Origin: Halostella limicola
GTDB lineage: Archaea; Halobacteriota; Halobacteria; Halobacteriales; Natronoarchaeaceae
Direction of reading: 5' to 3'
Length of the DNA stretch: 64,000 bases
Assembly: GCF_003675875.1 (NCBI RefSeq)
Contig: NZ_RCDI01000001.1
Location: 1,116,001 to 1,180,000 of the forward strand
Position numbers and translations under genes: made by a program. The stretch's first letter is position 1, and every line of letters starts with the position of its first letter. Positions 1-8,803 of the stretch are shown here, in pieces. Below the pieces are notes generated by a model. It worked only from the letters and a program-made list of their open reading frames with translations, ran no database searches and had not been told where the DNA came from.

Positions 1-789
1 TTCCGGCGTCCGCCGCGTCACGACGTCGACGGCCTCGCTCCCGAACAGCCGCTGCTCGATGGCGTCTTCCACGAGGTCGATCGCCGGCTCCTCCTCGAGG
101 ATCGTCACCTCGAACAGCCCGTCCTCCACGTTCGCCTGCGTCCGGCCGCTCTCGTCGGGAGGCCGGCGGCAGTTACCGATCATGACGATCAGCGCCTCCC
201 CGCTCCAGGGGTCGGCGATGTCGTCGCTCGTCTCGACGTGGATCGGGACGCCGTCGAACTCCGCCATCGTCCGGAGCGTGCTCACCGCGTAAGCCGCGAC
301 GCCGATACGCTCTTTCAGGTCCGCCGACGTACTCGCGCTCGCGTCGGCGGTGAGCCCGCCCACGCAGGAGTTGATAAACGGCTCGTCGTTCGCCCGCCCG
401 AGGTCTATCGCGCGCTCCTCGCCCGTCTCGACCGCGTCGAACGCCGCGGCGATACTCCCGACGCCGACGTTGCTCGCGAAGTTGTTCCCCGTCCCGCAGG
501 GGACGGGGCAGAACGTCACGTCCTCGAAGGCGTCGGCGCGGTCGATGCCGCAGACCACCTCGTTCAGCGTGCCGTCGCCGCCGGCCGCTGCGACGACGTC
601 CGCGCCCCCCTTGGCCGCCTCGGCGGCGAGGTCGACGGCGTCGCCGGGCTCCTCCGACACCCGCACGTCGAACCCGTGGTCGGCGGCCCTGTTTCTGACC
701 TCCGGGCCGTGGTCGGCGCTCCCGCTGTTCGGGTTCAACACGAGAACGCGCGCTTCGTCCTCCCGGTCGCCCGCTGGCGTGTCACTCAC
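1..789 (-). CDS. Diacylglycerol kinase family (YegS/LCB5-like) lipid kinase, C-terminus beyond window
   Basis: The product is a predicted ATP-dependent lipid kinase of the DAGK catalytic family, cut by the left window edge; 263 codons are visible. The N-terminal kinase fold shows LVLNPNSGS near residue 17 and the nucleotide-binding GGDGTLNEV near residue 70, followed by CGTGNNFASN, all hallmarks of the DAGK_cat domain. The only sensible start is GTG (protein begins MSDTPAGDRED). The gene is divergent from the PHP gene at 883. The substrate is unknown: in haloarchaea it may act on an archaeal diether lipid or a sphingoid-like base, which cannot be read from sequence. Confidence 0.88.
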   Translation of the reverse strand, partial: MSDTPAGDREDEARVLVLNPNSGSADHGPEVRNRAADHGFDVRVSEEPGDAVDLAAEAAKGGADVVAAAGGDGTLNEVVCGIDRADAFEDVTFCPVPCGTGNNFASNVGVGSIAAAFDAVETGEERAIDLGRANDEPFINSCVGGLTADASASTSADLKERIGVAAYAVSTLRTMAEFDGVPIHVETSDDIADPWSGEALIVMIGNCRRPPDESGRTQANVEDGLFEVTILEEEPAIDLVEDAIEQRLFGSEAVDVVTRRTPE

Positions 790-852
790 TGGGATCCCCT
801 GAACGAACCACGGGTCGGAGCGTGAAAGATTGACGGGTGCCCCGGGACCCGC

Positions 853-860
853 CTATAAGG
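853..860 (+). promoter_or_regulatory. TATA box of the PHP gene
   Basis: CTATAAGG lies 23-30 bases before the GTG at 883. This spacing is typical of leaderless haloarchaeal transcripts and supports the GTG start. Confidence 0.6.
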
Positions 861-882
861 ATCGGGCCGTGGTACGGCTATC

Positions 883-1599
883 GTGTTCGCGATCGACCTT
901 CACTCCCACACGCGGTTCTTCCACGGGCGGCCGCGCCTCGGCGAAGCGTTCGACCCGCTCGGGTTCAGGATGCTGGCGTGGACCGCGAAACGGCGCGGGC
1001 TCCACGGCCTCGCGACGACCAATCACGACTACTACCGGGCGTTCGACGCGCCGGACGACTTCGTCGTGATCCCCGGGATCGAGGTGACGACGACCCGGGG
1101 CCACGTGCTGGTCGTCGGCCCGGACCCGCCGGCGGAGACGAAACCGGAGACGCTCACGCCCGAGGAGACGGTCGAGATGGCCCACGCGCGCGACTGCGCG
1201 GCGATCATCGCGCATCCGTACCGCAACAGCACCGTCCGGGACGTCGACGCCGCCTTCGACGCCATCGAGATAAACGGCAAGCACCCGCGCACCCGGCCCT
1301 GGGTCGAGCACCTCGCGCGGGGTCACGACCTGCCGATGACCGGCGGGAGCGACGCGCACTACCCCTTCGAGGTGGGTCGGGCGTTCACGACCGTCGACGC
1401 GGACGAACTCACGCCGGAGAGCGTCGTCGAGGCCATCCGGGACGGACGGATCGAGGCGCAGGTCGGGTACGGCTTCCCCAACGGCCTCCTTCGCCCGGCC
1501 TACCGGCGGATCCACGAGTGGAAGGGCTACCTCGACAAGCCCGACTGGATCACCCCCGGCGTGGGGACGCCGCCCGGGGAGCGGGAGAACGAACCCTAA
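883..1599 (+). CDS. PHP domain phosphoesterase
   Basis: This 238-residue protein has the PHP metal-dependent phosphoesterase fold. The N-terminal metal motif DLHSHT is at residues 5-10. Further metal ligands are in LATTNHDYY near residue 45, PGIEVTT near 65, AHP near residue 110 and GGSDAHYP near 154. It starts with GTG, which sits about 25-30 bases after a TATA box. Members hydrolyse phosphoesters such as histidinol phosphate or 3',5' nucleotide bisphosphate; the substrate here is not known. Its stop overlaps the convergent Lrp gene stop. Confidence 0.88.
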   Translation: MFAIDLHSHTRFFHGRPRLGEAFDPLGFRMLAWTAKRRGLHGLATTNHDYYRAFDAPDDFVVIPGIEVTTTRGHVLVVGPDPPAETKPETLTPEETVEMAHARDCAAIIAHPYRNSTVRDVDAAFDAIEINGKHPRTRPWVEHLARGHDLPMTGGSDAHYPFEVGRAFTTVDADELTPESVVEAIRDGRIEAQVGYGFPNGLLRPAYRRIHEWKGYLDKPDWITPGVGTPPGERENEP

Positions 1600-2009
1600 C
1601 CCAGCTTCTCGTTCAGTATCAGCCGCGTCTTCGTGCCCACGACCTCGTCGATCTCGCGGGCCTGCGTGATCAGTTCGTTCACCCCCTGCGTGTCGGCGGC
1701 GTCGACGACGAGCACGATGTCCTCCTCCCCGCTCACCTGCCACGCGAAGTCCACCTCCTCCCACTCGGCCATCCGCTCGGAGACGGCGGTCGTGTCCACG
1801 TCGACGGCGACGCTGATCTCGATCATCGCCTTGACGTTGCCCTTCCGGGTCGAGACCGTGAACCGCTCGATGATCCCGTCCTCGGTCATCCGCTCGACGC
1901 GGTTTCGCACGGTACCCTCCGACGTGCCGACCCGCTCCGCGATCTCCGTGTACGGCGTTCGCGCGTCGCGTCGGAGGATGTTCAGTATCTCCTGGTCCAG
2001 ACTGTCCAT
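1596..2009 (-). CDS. Lrp/AsnC family transcriptional regulator
   Basis: This 137-residue regulator has an N-terminal winged helix-turn-helix (residues 1-60, with TPYTEIAERVGTSEGTVRNR) and a C-terminal RAM ligand-binding domain (about 65-137). It is transcribed away from carA across a 105-bp gap that contains the arm-perfect palindrome TTACGAAATTCGTAA. The same core recurs before carB. Position and site suggest an autoregulated controller of carbamoyl-phosphate synthesis that senses an amino acid; this is inference. Family members act as dimers or octamers. Confidence 0.92.
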   Translation of the reverse strand: MDSLDQEILNILRRDARTPYTEIAERVGTSEGTVRNRVERMTEDGIIERFTVSTRKGNVKAMIEISVAVDVDTTAVSERMAEWEEVDFAWQVSGEEDIVLVVDAADTQGVNELITQAREIDEVVGTKTRLILNEKLG

Positions 2010-2045
2010 TGAGATCCGTACCTACCCCTCCCCCGTACTTGATAA

Positions 2046-2060
2046 TTACGAAATTCGTAA
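2046..2060. promoter_or_regulatory. Candidate Lrp operator between lrp and carA
   Basis: TTACGAAATTCGTAA has seven-base arms around one central base. It overlaps the likely TATA region of the leftward lrp gene (ATTATC on the minus strand near 2040-2045) and lies about 20 bp upstream of the carA TATA box (GTTTATGC, 2079-2086). That geometry fits autorepression plus control of carA. The 11-base core TACGAAATTCG is repeated upstream of carB. Confidence 0.55.
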
Positions 2061-2114
2061 CATCGCTTCGAAAGCAAGGTTTATGCACGCGGATGCTATA
2101 CGTATCTCGTAACG

Positions 2115-3197
2115 ATGGACGCCTACGTAGCGCTCGAGGGCGGACGCGTGGTCGAAGCACGCGGCCGTTCTCCGGGGACGACACACGGCGAACTGGTTTT
2201 CACGACAGCGTACACCGGCTACGAGGAGAGCCTCACCGACCCCTCTTACGAGGAGCAGGTGCTCACCTTCTCGTACCCCCTGATCGGGAACTACGGCGTG
2301 CGCGAGGAGCGATTCGAGTCCGACCGCGTCCACCCCCGTGCGGTCGTCGCCCGCGAGCTCACCGAGGACGTCGCCGAGTGGCTCACCGACGAGGGCGTCC
2401 CGGCCGTCGACCACATCGACACGCGCGACCTCGTGACCGACATCCGCGAGGGCGGCGCGATGCAGTGCGGCATCGCCGTCGGCGAGGACGTCACCGAGGA
2501 GGACGCGCTCGCCGAACTGGAGGCCTGCAAGGGCATGAGCGAACACACCGACATCGGCGCGCAGGTAAGCGTCGACGAGGCCGTCGTCCACGAGGGCGAC
2601 GACGGCGGCGCGTACGCCGACGCGGACGTCGCGCTAGTCGACTGCGGCGCGAAGGGTTCGATCGTCGACTCGCTGGTCGCCCGCGGCGCGGACGTCCACG
2701 TGCTCCCCTACGACGCCACCGAGGCCGACGTCGAGGCCGTCGACCCCGACCTCCTGTTCATCTCGAACGGCCCCGGCGACCCCGCGAACTTCGAGGCGGC
2801 CGAGGAGCTGGTCGACACCTACGTCGGCGAGGTGCCCATCGCCGGCATCTGCCTCGGCCAGCAGGTCGTCGCCCGCTCGCTCGGCGGCACCACCGAGAAG
2901 ATGGACTTCGGCCACCGCGGCGTCAACCAGCCGGTCCGCGACCTAGAGACCAACCGCGTGGTCATGACGACCCAGAACCACGGCTACACGGTCGGCGACC
3001 CCGGCGACGTCCTCGAAGTGACACAGGTGAACGTCAACGACGACACGCCCGAGGGCCTCGACAGCGACGAACTCGACGTCCTCACCCGCCAGTACCACCC
3101 CGAGGCCAATCCCGGCCCGAACGACTCGCTCGACTTCTTCGACGACGTGCTCGGGATGACCGAGCAGCGAGTCGAACCCGCGGTCGCCGACGACTGA
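2115..3197 (+). CDS. carA: Carbamoyl-phosphate synthase small (glutaminase) subunit
   Basis: CarA hydrolyses glutamine and passes ammonia to CarB for carbamoyl phosphate, used in arginine and pyrimidine synthesis. The 360 residues hold the CPSase small-chain N-terminal domain (about 1-150, with FTTAYTGYEESLTDPSY) and a class I glutamine amidotransferase domain (about 170-350). The nucleophile Cys is in GICLGQQ and the catalytic His-Glu pair is in QYHPEANPGP. The TATA box at 2079-2086 is 29 bp before ATG, consistent with a leaderless message. Its partner carB is nearby but convergent instead of downstream in the same operon. Confidence 0.97.
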   Translation: MDAYVALEGGRVVEARGRSPGTTHGELVFTTAYTGYEESLTDPSYEEQVLTFSYPLIGNYGVREERFESDRVHPRAVVARELTEDVAEWLTDEGVPAVDHIDTRDLVTDIREGGAMQCGIAVGEDVTEEDALAELEACKGMSEHTDIGAQVSVDEAVVHEGDDGGAYADADVALVDCGAKGSIVDSLVARGADVHVLPYDATEADVEAVDPDLLFISNGPGDPANFEAAEELVDTYVGEVPIAGICLGQQVVARSLGGTTEKMDFGHRGVNQPVRDLETNRVVMTTQNHGYTVGDPGDVLEVTQVNVNDDTPEGLDSDELDVLTRQYHPEANPGPNDSLDFFDDVLGMTEQRVEPAVADD

Positions 3198-3216
3198 CGC
3201 GCCGACCCGCCGTTTC

Positions 3217-3394
3217 GACCGTTTCGGACCGTTTTCTCCGGCCGATCCCCGCGACGTAGCCGCCTCCCCGGCAGCTCCTGTCGGCGACTCGGCCCTTCCA
3301 GCCGCCACACCGACCGCTTTCCGCGCCGTCCGCGCTTCCGGAACCGTTCGCGACCGTACGGTCCGTTTTCGGGCCGTACGACCGTGAAACGGTC
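3217..3394. repeat. Cluster of GACCGT half-sites with a 12-bp palindrome and a hairpin
   Basis: The non-coding stretch after carA carries GACCGT at 3217-3222, 3227-3232, 3352-3357 and 3380-3385, and its complement ACGGTC at 3358-3363 and 3389-3394. The middle pair forms the perfect palindrome GACCGTACGGTC (3352-3363). The last pair forms a hairpin GACCGT-GAA-ACGGTC (3380-3394). It could be a protein-binding cluster or part of the carA 3' end; I see no reading frame in it. Confidence 0.4.
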
Positions 3395-3450
3395 GGAACG
3401 AAACGGAACGATATGGGCGGATTAAGCCCGACGCGCCCGTCCCCTCTGGT

Positions 3451-3591
3451 ATGGCAAAACAGTGTGGGAACTGCGGGATCGTCGTCGACAACAAGCAACT
3501 CGGCGGGGTCGTCCACGAGATGCCGCCGCTTCGCTGCCCCGGGTGCAACGAGTACGTCATCTGGGGGCCGGTCGAGCGCTCGAAGGCGTAA
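3451..3591 (+). CDS. Small double-CxxC zinc-binding protein, 46 aa
   Basis: A 46-residue ORF begins ATG at 3451, with a TATA-like GATTAAG at 3419-3425, about 26-32 bases before it. The protein has two knuckles, CGNC at residues 5-8 and CPGC at 29-32, spaced as in a minimal zinc ribbon, and ends VIWGPVERSKA. Such mini zinc-finger proteins are abundant in haloarchaea and mostly uncharacterised. It lies between carA and a decayed gene on the other strand; no function can be assigned. Confidence 0.75.
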   Translation: MAKQCGNCGIVVDNKQLGGVVHEMPPLRCPGCNEYVIWGPVERSKA

Positions 3592-3650
3592 ATTCCCGCC
3601 CGCGATTCTCGTTTTGCCGGCGACCCGATCGCCGCGCCGCGCTCGCCGCG

Positions 3651-3871
3651 TCACCGAAACGCGGCGAGCGTTCCGTACCCGACCGACGCGTAGACGGTAC
3701 CGTCGGCCACCGCGAGGGCGGCGTTCGACGCGTCCGTTTCGCACTCCCACTCCACGTCGCCCAGGCCGGATCGAAGGCGTAGAGGACGCCGCCGTTGACC
3801 CGCCCCACGTCGGCGTACACCGTCCCGTCGGCGACGGCCCGGACCAGCCGCCTGCGTGTCAGACCGTCCAT
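3651..3871 (-). pseudogene. Remnant of a PQQ-like beta-propeller repeat protein
   Basis: Two reading frames on the minus strand each carry a PQQ/BamB-type blade. The first reads AVADGTVYADVGRVNGGVLY then AFDP. After a frame change near 3762-3775 the second reads LGDVEWECETDASNAA, then LAVADGTVYASVGYGTLAAF and a stop at 3651. The repeated ADGTVYA...L.AF pattern is diagnostic of these blades, but less than two blades remain and they are out of frame. It is best read as the 3' fragment of a once longer secreted propeller gene. Confidence 0.6.
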
Positions 3872-3978
3872 ACGAACGGCTCTCGCGGGGGGTAAAAAAG
3901 CGTGATGAGAGACGGGAAGCGAAGAACCGAGACGAGAAGTGGAGCGAAGCGGAGAGTAGGAGAACCGGAGCTAGCGCC

Positions 3979-6900
3979 TCACTGTCCCCACTGGCGCCGC
4001 TGCTTCGGGCGCGAGTCGACCGAGGCGACGTCGAGCGGGTCGTCCGCGGCGTCGAGCGCCTCCAGCGCGGCGCGGGCGCTCGCCTCCGTCGAGAAGTAGG
4101 TTATCTCCTCCTCGACGGCCACCTCGAGCAGTTCGCGCTTGCGCGAGACGATGACGTCGATCTCGCCGCGCTTGGCGGCCTCGACGAGGTCGACGGCCTC
4201 CGAGAGTTCGAAGTGCTCCGTGTAGCCCTCGACCAGTTCCTCGCCGGCCTCGGTGTCCGGGTCGGGGAACTCGTCGGCCGAGAGGTCGACCACGGCGGTG
4301 CCCTCGCGCGGGATGGGCTTGCCGGTGGAGTCCTGGGCTTTGTCGTAGGCCTTGCCGAAGGAGTCGGCAGTCCCCATGACCTCGCCCGTGGACTTCATCT
4401 CCGGGCCGAGACGGGGGTCGCTCCCCGGCAGGCGGTCGAACGGCAGGACGACCTCCTTCACGCTGGTCTTGTCCGGGATCTGCTCGGCGGCGTCGAGCTC
4501 GTCGAGCGTGGCCCCGGACATCACCTTCGCGGCGAGCTTGGCGATGGGGACGCCGGTCGCCTTCGAGACGAACGGGACGGTGCGCGAGGAGCGCGGGTTG
4601 GCTTCGAGGACGTACACCTCACCGTCGCGCACGGCGAGCTGGACGTTCAGCAGGCCGACGGTGTCGAGCGCGGCCGCGATGTCCTCGGTGACCTCGCGGA
4701 CGCGCGCCATCGTCTCGTCGTCGAGCGAGCGCGGCGGGATCATGCAGGCGGAGTCGCCCGAGTGGACGCCCGCGCTCTCGATGTGCTCCATCACGCCGCC
4801 GATGACGACGTCCTCGCCGTCCGCGACGGCGTCGACGTCGAGTTCGATGGCGCCCGCGAGGAAGTCGTCGACGAGGATGGGCTTGTCCGGGCTGACGCGG
4901 ACGGCCTCCTCGATGTACTCCTCCAGTTCCTCGTCGTCGTAGACGACCTGCATCGCCCGACCGCCGAGGACGTACGACGGGCGGACGAGCACGGGGTAGC
5001 CGATGTCGTGGGCGAGTTCGAGCGCCTCTTCCTCGCTGGTCGCGGAGCCGCCCTCGGGCTGGGCGATGCCGAGGTCGTCCATCAAGCGGTTGAACCGGTC
5101 GCGGTCCTCCGCGAGGTCCATCGCCTCGACGCTCGTGCCCATGACCTCGCAGTCGAGGTCGCGGCGCTCGAGCTCGTCGGCGAGCGGTTCGCCGATGTCG
5201 ACGGACGTCTGCCCGCCGAACTGTACCATCACGCCGTCGGCGCCGGTCGCCTCGACGACGTCCGCCACCTCCTCGGCGGTGATGGGCTCGAAGAACAGGC
5301 CGTCGGAGGTGTCGTAGTCCGTGGAGACGGTCTCCGGGTTGTTGTTGACGACGTGGGCGTCGATCCCCTGCTCACGGAGCGCGCGGACGGCGTGGACCGA
5401 GCAGTAGTCGAACTCGACGCCCTGCCCGATGCGGATGGGACCGCCGCCGACCACGACGACGCTCTCGGCGTCGGTGTCGACCTGCAGCTCGTCGTAGCCG
5501 GTCGAGACGCCGCTTGCGGCGGGCTCGCGGGCGGAGTAGTAGTACGGCGTCGACGCCTCGAACTCGCCGGCGCAGGTGTCGACCTGCTTGAACGAGCGGT
5601 CGGGCGCGGCGGACTCGACGGCGTCGACCTGCCCGCCGTCGGCCTTCGGCAGCTGGGAGGCCTCGCTGGAGTCGATGCCGGCGGCGACCTGCCCGTTCGT
5701 GAAGCCGAGCTCGGTGGCCTCGCCGAACTCGCCGTCCTGCGCCGCGACGGCGGCGTCGGCGACGTTCTTGAACCGCTCGACGTACCACTCGTAGATGCCC
5801 GTCAGGTCGACGACCTCGTCGACGGAGTAGCCGCGCTCGAACGCCTCGAAGACGGCGTACGGGCGGTCCGGTGACGGCCGTTCGAGGTACTGCGCCTCCA
5901 GCGTCTCGTCGTCGACCGCGTCCCAGTCGACGTCGGGCTCGTACTCGGAGGAGCGCAGCGCCTTGAGCAGCGACTCCTCGAAGGTGCGGCCGATGGCCAT
6001 CGCCTCGCCCGTCGACTTCATCGCCGTCGTGAGCTCGAAGTCGACGTCGTCGAACTTGTCGATGGGCCAGCGCGGGACCTTGGTGACGATGTAGTCGATC
6101 GCGGGCTCGAAGGCGGCGGTCGTCTCGCCGGTGATCTCGTTGTCGATCTCGTGGAGGCGCTTGCCGAGCGCGACCTTCGCGGTCACGCGGGCGATGGGGT
6201 AGCCCGTCGCCTTCGAGGCGAGCGCGGACGAGCGGGAGACGCGCGGGTTCACTTCGACGACGCGGTACTCGCCGCCGGGGGTGCCGTCGTCGCGCCACGC
6301 GAACTGGATGTTACAGCCGCCGTGGATCTCGAGGTCGCGGATGACCTTCAGCGCGACGTCGCGCATCTCCTGATGGCCCTCGTCGGGGATGACCTGCGAG
6401 GGCGTGACGACCGTGGACTCCCCGGTGTGGATGCCCATCGGATCGATGTTCTCCATGTTGCAGATGATGATACAGGAGTCGTCGGCGTCCCGCATCACCT
6501 CGTACTCCAGTTCGACCCAGCCCTCGATGGACTCGGTGATGAGGACCGTGTCGTCCCGGGAGAGCCGGAGCCCGTGACGGACGCGCTCGTAGAGCTCGTC
6601 GATGTCGTGGACGACGCCCGATCCGGAGCCGCCCAGCGTGTACGTGGTGCGGGCGATGACGGGGAGACCGCCGACCTCGTCGACCGCCTCGTCGACGCGT
6701 TCCTGAAGGTCTGCCGCCGAGAGCTCGGCGACTGACTCGCCGTCCTCCAGCGAGACGGACGTCGACTTGGGGACCGGCTCGCCGAGCTCGTGCATCCGCT
6801 GGCGGAAGAGGTCGCGGTCCTCCGTCGCGTAGATGGTGTCGAGCGGCGTCCCCATGATCTCGACGTCGTGCTCGTCGAGGACGCCTTCCTCGGCGAGCTC

Positions 6901-7203
6901 GGCCGTGACGTTCAGGCCGGTCTGGCCGCCGAGGCCGGCGATGACGCCGTCCGGCTGCTCCTTCCGGATGATCTCGGCGATGGCCTCGGTCGTGATGGGT
7001 TCGATGTACACCTCGTCGGCCATCTCGGGGTCCGTCATGATGGTCGCCGGATTGGAGTTCACGAGGACGACTCGCGCGCCCTCCTCCTGGAGCGCGCGAC
7101 ACGCCTGCGCGCCGGAATAGTCGAACTCCGCGGCCTGTCCGATCTGGATCGGTCCGCTGCCGATGAGAAGGATAGTTCTGTCTTCTGTCTCTCCGTCGCT
7201 CAT
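3979..7203 (-). CDS. carB: Carbamoyl-phosphate synthase large subunit
   Basis: CarB uses two ATP molecules, bicarbonate and ammonia from CarA to make carbamoyl phosphate. The 1074 residues match the family length and show two homologous ATP-grasp halves. Each half begins with a Rossmann motif (LIGSGPIQIGQAAEFDYSG near residue 13; VVGGGPIRIGQGVEFDY near 550), followed by the oligomerisation region and a C-terminal MGS-like allosteric domain. I chose ATG 7203 (MSDGETEDRTILL) over an upstream in-frame ATG, because a TATA element (TTATTA, 7230-7235 reversed) is about 27-32 bases before it. The gene points towards carA and shares its operator-like motif. Confidence 0.97.
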   Translation of the reverse strand: MSDGETEDRTILLIGSGPIQIGQAAEFDYSGAQACRALQEEGARVVLVNSNPATIMTDPEMADEVYIEPITTEAIAEIIRKEQPDGVIAGLGGQTGLNVTAELAEEGVLDEHDVEIMGTPLDTIYATEDRDLFRQRMHELGEPVPKSTSVSLEDGESVAELSAADLQERVDEAVDEVGGLPVIARTTYTLGGSGSGVVHDIDELYERVRHGLRLSRDDTVLITESIEGWVELEYEVMRDADDSCIIICNMENIDPMGIHTGESTVVTPSQVIPDEGHQEMRDVALKVIRDLEIHGGCNIQFAWRDDGTPGGEYRVVEVNPRVSRSSALASKATGYPIARVTAKVALGKRLHEIDNEITGETTAAFEPAIDYIVTKVPRWPIDKFDDVDFELTTAMKSTGEAMAIGRTFEESLLKALRSSEYEPDVDWDAVDDETLEAQYLERPSPDRPYAVFEAFERGYSVDEVVDLTGIYEWYVERFKNVADAAVAAQDGEFGEATELGFTNGQVAAGIDSSEASQLPKADGGQVDAVESAAPDRSFKQVDTCAGEFEASTPYYYSAREPAASGVSTGYDELQVDTDAESVVVVGGGPIRIGQGVEFDYCSVHAVRALREQGIDAHVVNNNPETVSTDYDTSDGLFFEPITAEEVADVVEATGADGVMVQFGGQTSVDIGEPLADELERRDLDCEVMGTSVEAMDLAEDRDRFNRLMDDLGIAQPEGGSATSEEEALELAHDIGYPVLVRPSYVLGGRAMQVVYDDEELEEYIEEAVRVSPDKPILVDDFLAGAIELDVDAVADGEDVVIGGVMEHIESAGVHSGDSACMIPPRSLDDETMARVREVTEDIAAALDTVGLLNVQLAVRDGEVYVLEANPRSSRTVPFVSKATGVPIAKLAAKVMSGATLDELDAAEQIPDKTSVKEVVLPFDRLPGSDPRLGPEMKSTGEVMGTADSFGKAYDKAQDSTGKPIPREGTAVVDLSADEFPDPDTEAGEELVEGYTEHFELSEAVDLVEAAKRGEIDVIVSRKRELLEVAVEEEITYFSTEASARAALEALDAADDPLDVASVDSRPKQRRQWGQ

Positions 7204-7271
7204 TCTATCACACCGAAGTTCGTACATCGTAATAAGCCCCACGATAGATTACGAGTAGCGAAACAGAATTT

Positions 7272-7282
7272 CGAATTTCGTA
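7272..7282. promoter_or_regulatory. Candidate Lrp-type operator upstream of carB
   Basis: On the minus strand this reads TACGAAATTCG, identical to the core of the lrp/carA palindrome. It sits roughly 40 bp upstream of the carB TATA element. Further TTACGA half-sites are at 7229-7234 (TCGTAA on the plus strand) and 7249-7254. The shared element suggests that one regulator acts on both car genes. Confidence 0.5.
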
Positions 7283-7373
7283 TAGCGGGCCCGACATAGG
7301 CTCCGCCCTCGACGTAGCGCGGACAGCTCGGGAGAAATCGCGGTCGTCGGCCGGTGCCGCCGTTCGGCCGACG

Positions 7374-8699
7374 CTACGGTCGGTCGTCCGGCGACGCGTC
7401 CGGCGTCCCGGCGGCGCTCGCGAGCTCGCCTTCGGTTTCGTCGCCGGCCGCGCCGTCGTCGGTCCCGACTGCCGCCACGTCGGTACCCTCCACGTCGGCG
7501 GGCGAATCGTCGACCACGCCATCCGCTTCGTCGGTCGGGGCGTCGCCTGCCGCCCGGTCGCCTGTCGCCTCGTCGCCCGCTACCGCACCGCTCGGCGCCG
7601 CATCCTCGCCGAACCGCCGGGCGACGACGCCGCCGACCGCGCCGGCGACGCCCGCGAAGAGGCTGGTCCAGAGAACGGCGTCGACGAGCGGCGGCCCGGT
7701 CGACGCGCCGCCCTCCGCGACGGCGAAGAGGCTCGTCCCGACGGCGCCGACGGCGGCGTAGCCGACGAGCACGCTCGCGCCGAGCAGCGCGAAGTCGTTC
7801 CGGCCCCCGTCGAGGGTCGCGTCCCCGTGGGAACGGGCGTACAGCGCGCCGCCGGCGACGATGACGGCGAACGGGACGAGCGTGTACAGTTCGGAGGTCA
7901 CGAGCGGGGGGACGGTGAACTGCGTCCAGTACTCCTCACCGAGTACCGCCACGACCTCGCCGCCCCCGGCCGTGGGCCGCTCGATCGGGACGTTGTGACC
8001 GGCGTAGAACAGCCAGCCGACGAGCTCCCACATCTGCTGGGCGCTGCCCTGCGCCACGTCGGTCAGCGGGAGTAGGTTCGTCGGACCGAGCGAGTGGTCG
8101 CCGCCGTGGACCACCAGCGCGTCGACCAGGAAGGCGATGTAGGTCGCGACGTAGGAGACGACCGCCAGCCCCGCGCCGACCGCGGCGCTTCGCTTCAGCG
8201 GGAGCGCAGTCACTCGGTCGGAAAGCGAGGGCCCGCTGTCGACGACCGGCCTGTCCGGTGCCGCCGGGGCGGGCTCGTGGGAGGCCGCGGGGCTGCGCTC
8301 TTCGGGTCCTCCCTGGGGGCGCTCGTCGGGCGCCGGCGAGTCCTCGTCGCCCCACGCCGGCTGCGACGCGGTGGACGCCTCGCCGCTCCGCCCCCCGGCG
8401 CGGCGGCCGGTGCCGTACTCCCGGCTGCCGCTCGGGGTCGAATCCGACGCCGCGCCCGGCGAACTCGCCGGATCGGTCGGTCGCGGATCGGCTGTGCTGT
8501 CATCGTCCGGGTCGGCGTCGTCAGAGGGCCGCTCGGACGGTTCGTTCGCTCCGGCGTCCGTTCCCGCGTCCGCGGCGTCGTCAGTATCGACGGCCGCCGA
8601 CGCCGCCCAATCGCGGTACTCCCGGAGGTCCTCCCCACACCCGTGGCAGTACGTCACGTCGGGTTGCACCCGGGTTCCGCACTCGGGACAGTATTGCAT
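7374..8699 (-). CDS. Zinc-ribbon membrane protein of unknown function
   Basis: This 441-residue protein starts with a zinc ribbon (CPECGTRV at residue 4 and CHGCGEDL at residue 18). A long acidic, Ser/Pro-rich low-complexity linker follows (about 35-170). The membrane region of about four segments comes next, including AVVSYVATYIAFLVDALVV, LVPFAVIVAGGALYA and ASVLVGYAAVGAVGTSLF. It ends in another acidic tail. The family is common in haloarchaea but has no known function. A TATA-like TTTATTA lies upstream on the minus strand near 8724-8730. Confidence 0.75.
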   Translation of the reverse strand: MQYCPECGTRVQPDVTYCHGCGEDLREYRDWAASAAVDTDDAADAGTDAGANEPSERPSDDADPDDDSTADPRPTDPASSPGAASDSTPSGSREYGTGRRAGGRSGEASTASQPAWGDEDSPAPDERPQGGPEERSPAASHEPAPAAPDRPVVDSGPSLSDRVTALPLKRSAAVGAGLAVVSYVATYIAFLVDALVVHGGDHSLGPTNLLPLTDVAQGSAQQMWELVGWLFYAGHNVPIERPTAGGGEVVAVLGEEYWTQFTVPPLVTSELYTLVPFAVIVAGGALYARSHGDATLDGGRNDFALLGASVLVGYAAVGAVGTSLFAVAEGGASTGPPLVDAVLWTSLFAGVAGAVGGVVARRFGEDAAPSGAVAGDEATGDRAAGDAPTDEADGVVDDSPADVEGTDVAAVGTDDGAAGDETEGELASAAGTPDASPDDRP

Positions 8700-8803
8700 G
8701 CCAATAAGTCGACATAGTCACATAATAAAGGTTAGCACGGTGTCAGTCGCGGCCGGATCGGGCCTCGTCCGGTCGTTCGCCGCCGTCGTGCCGAGCGCCG
8801 TCG

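Noticed and set aside
3856-5874. 672-codon plus-strand reading frame
   Set aside because: It is antisense to carB and shows only the Val/Asp/Leu/Arg-rich pattern typical of shadows.
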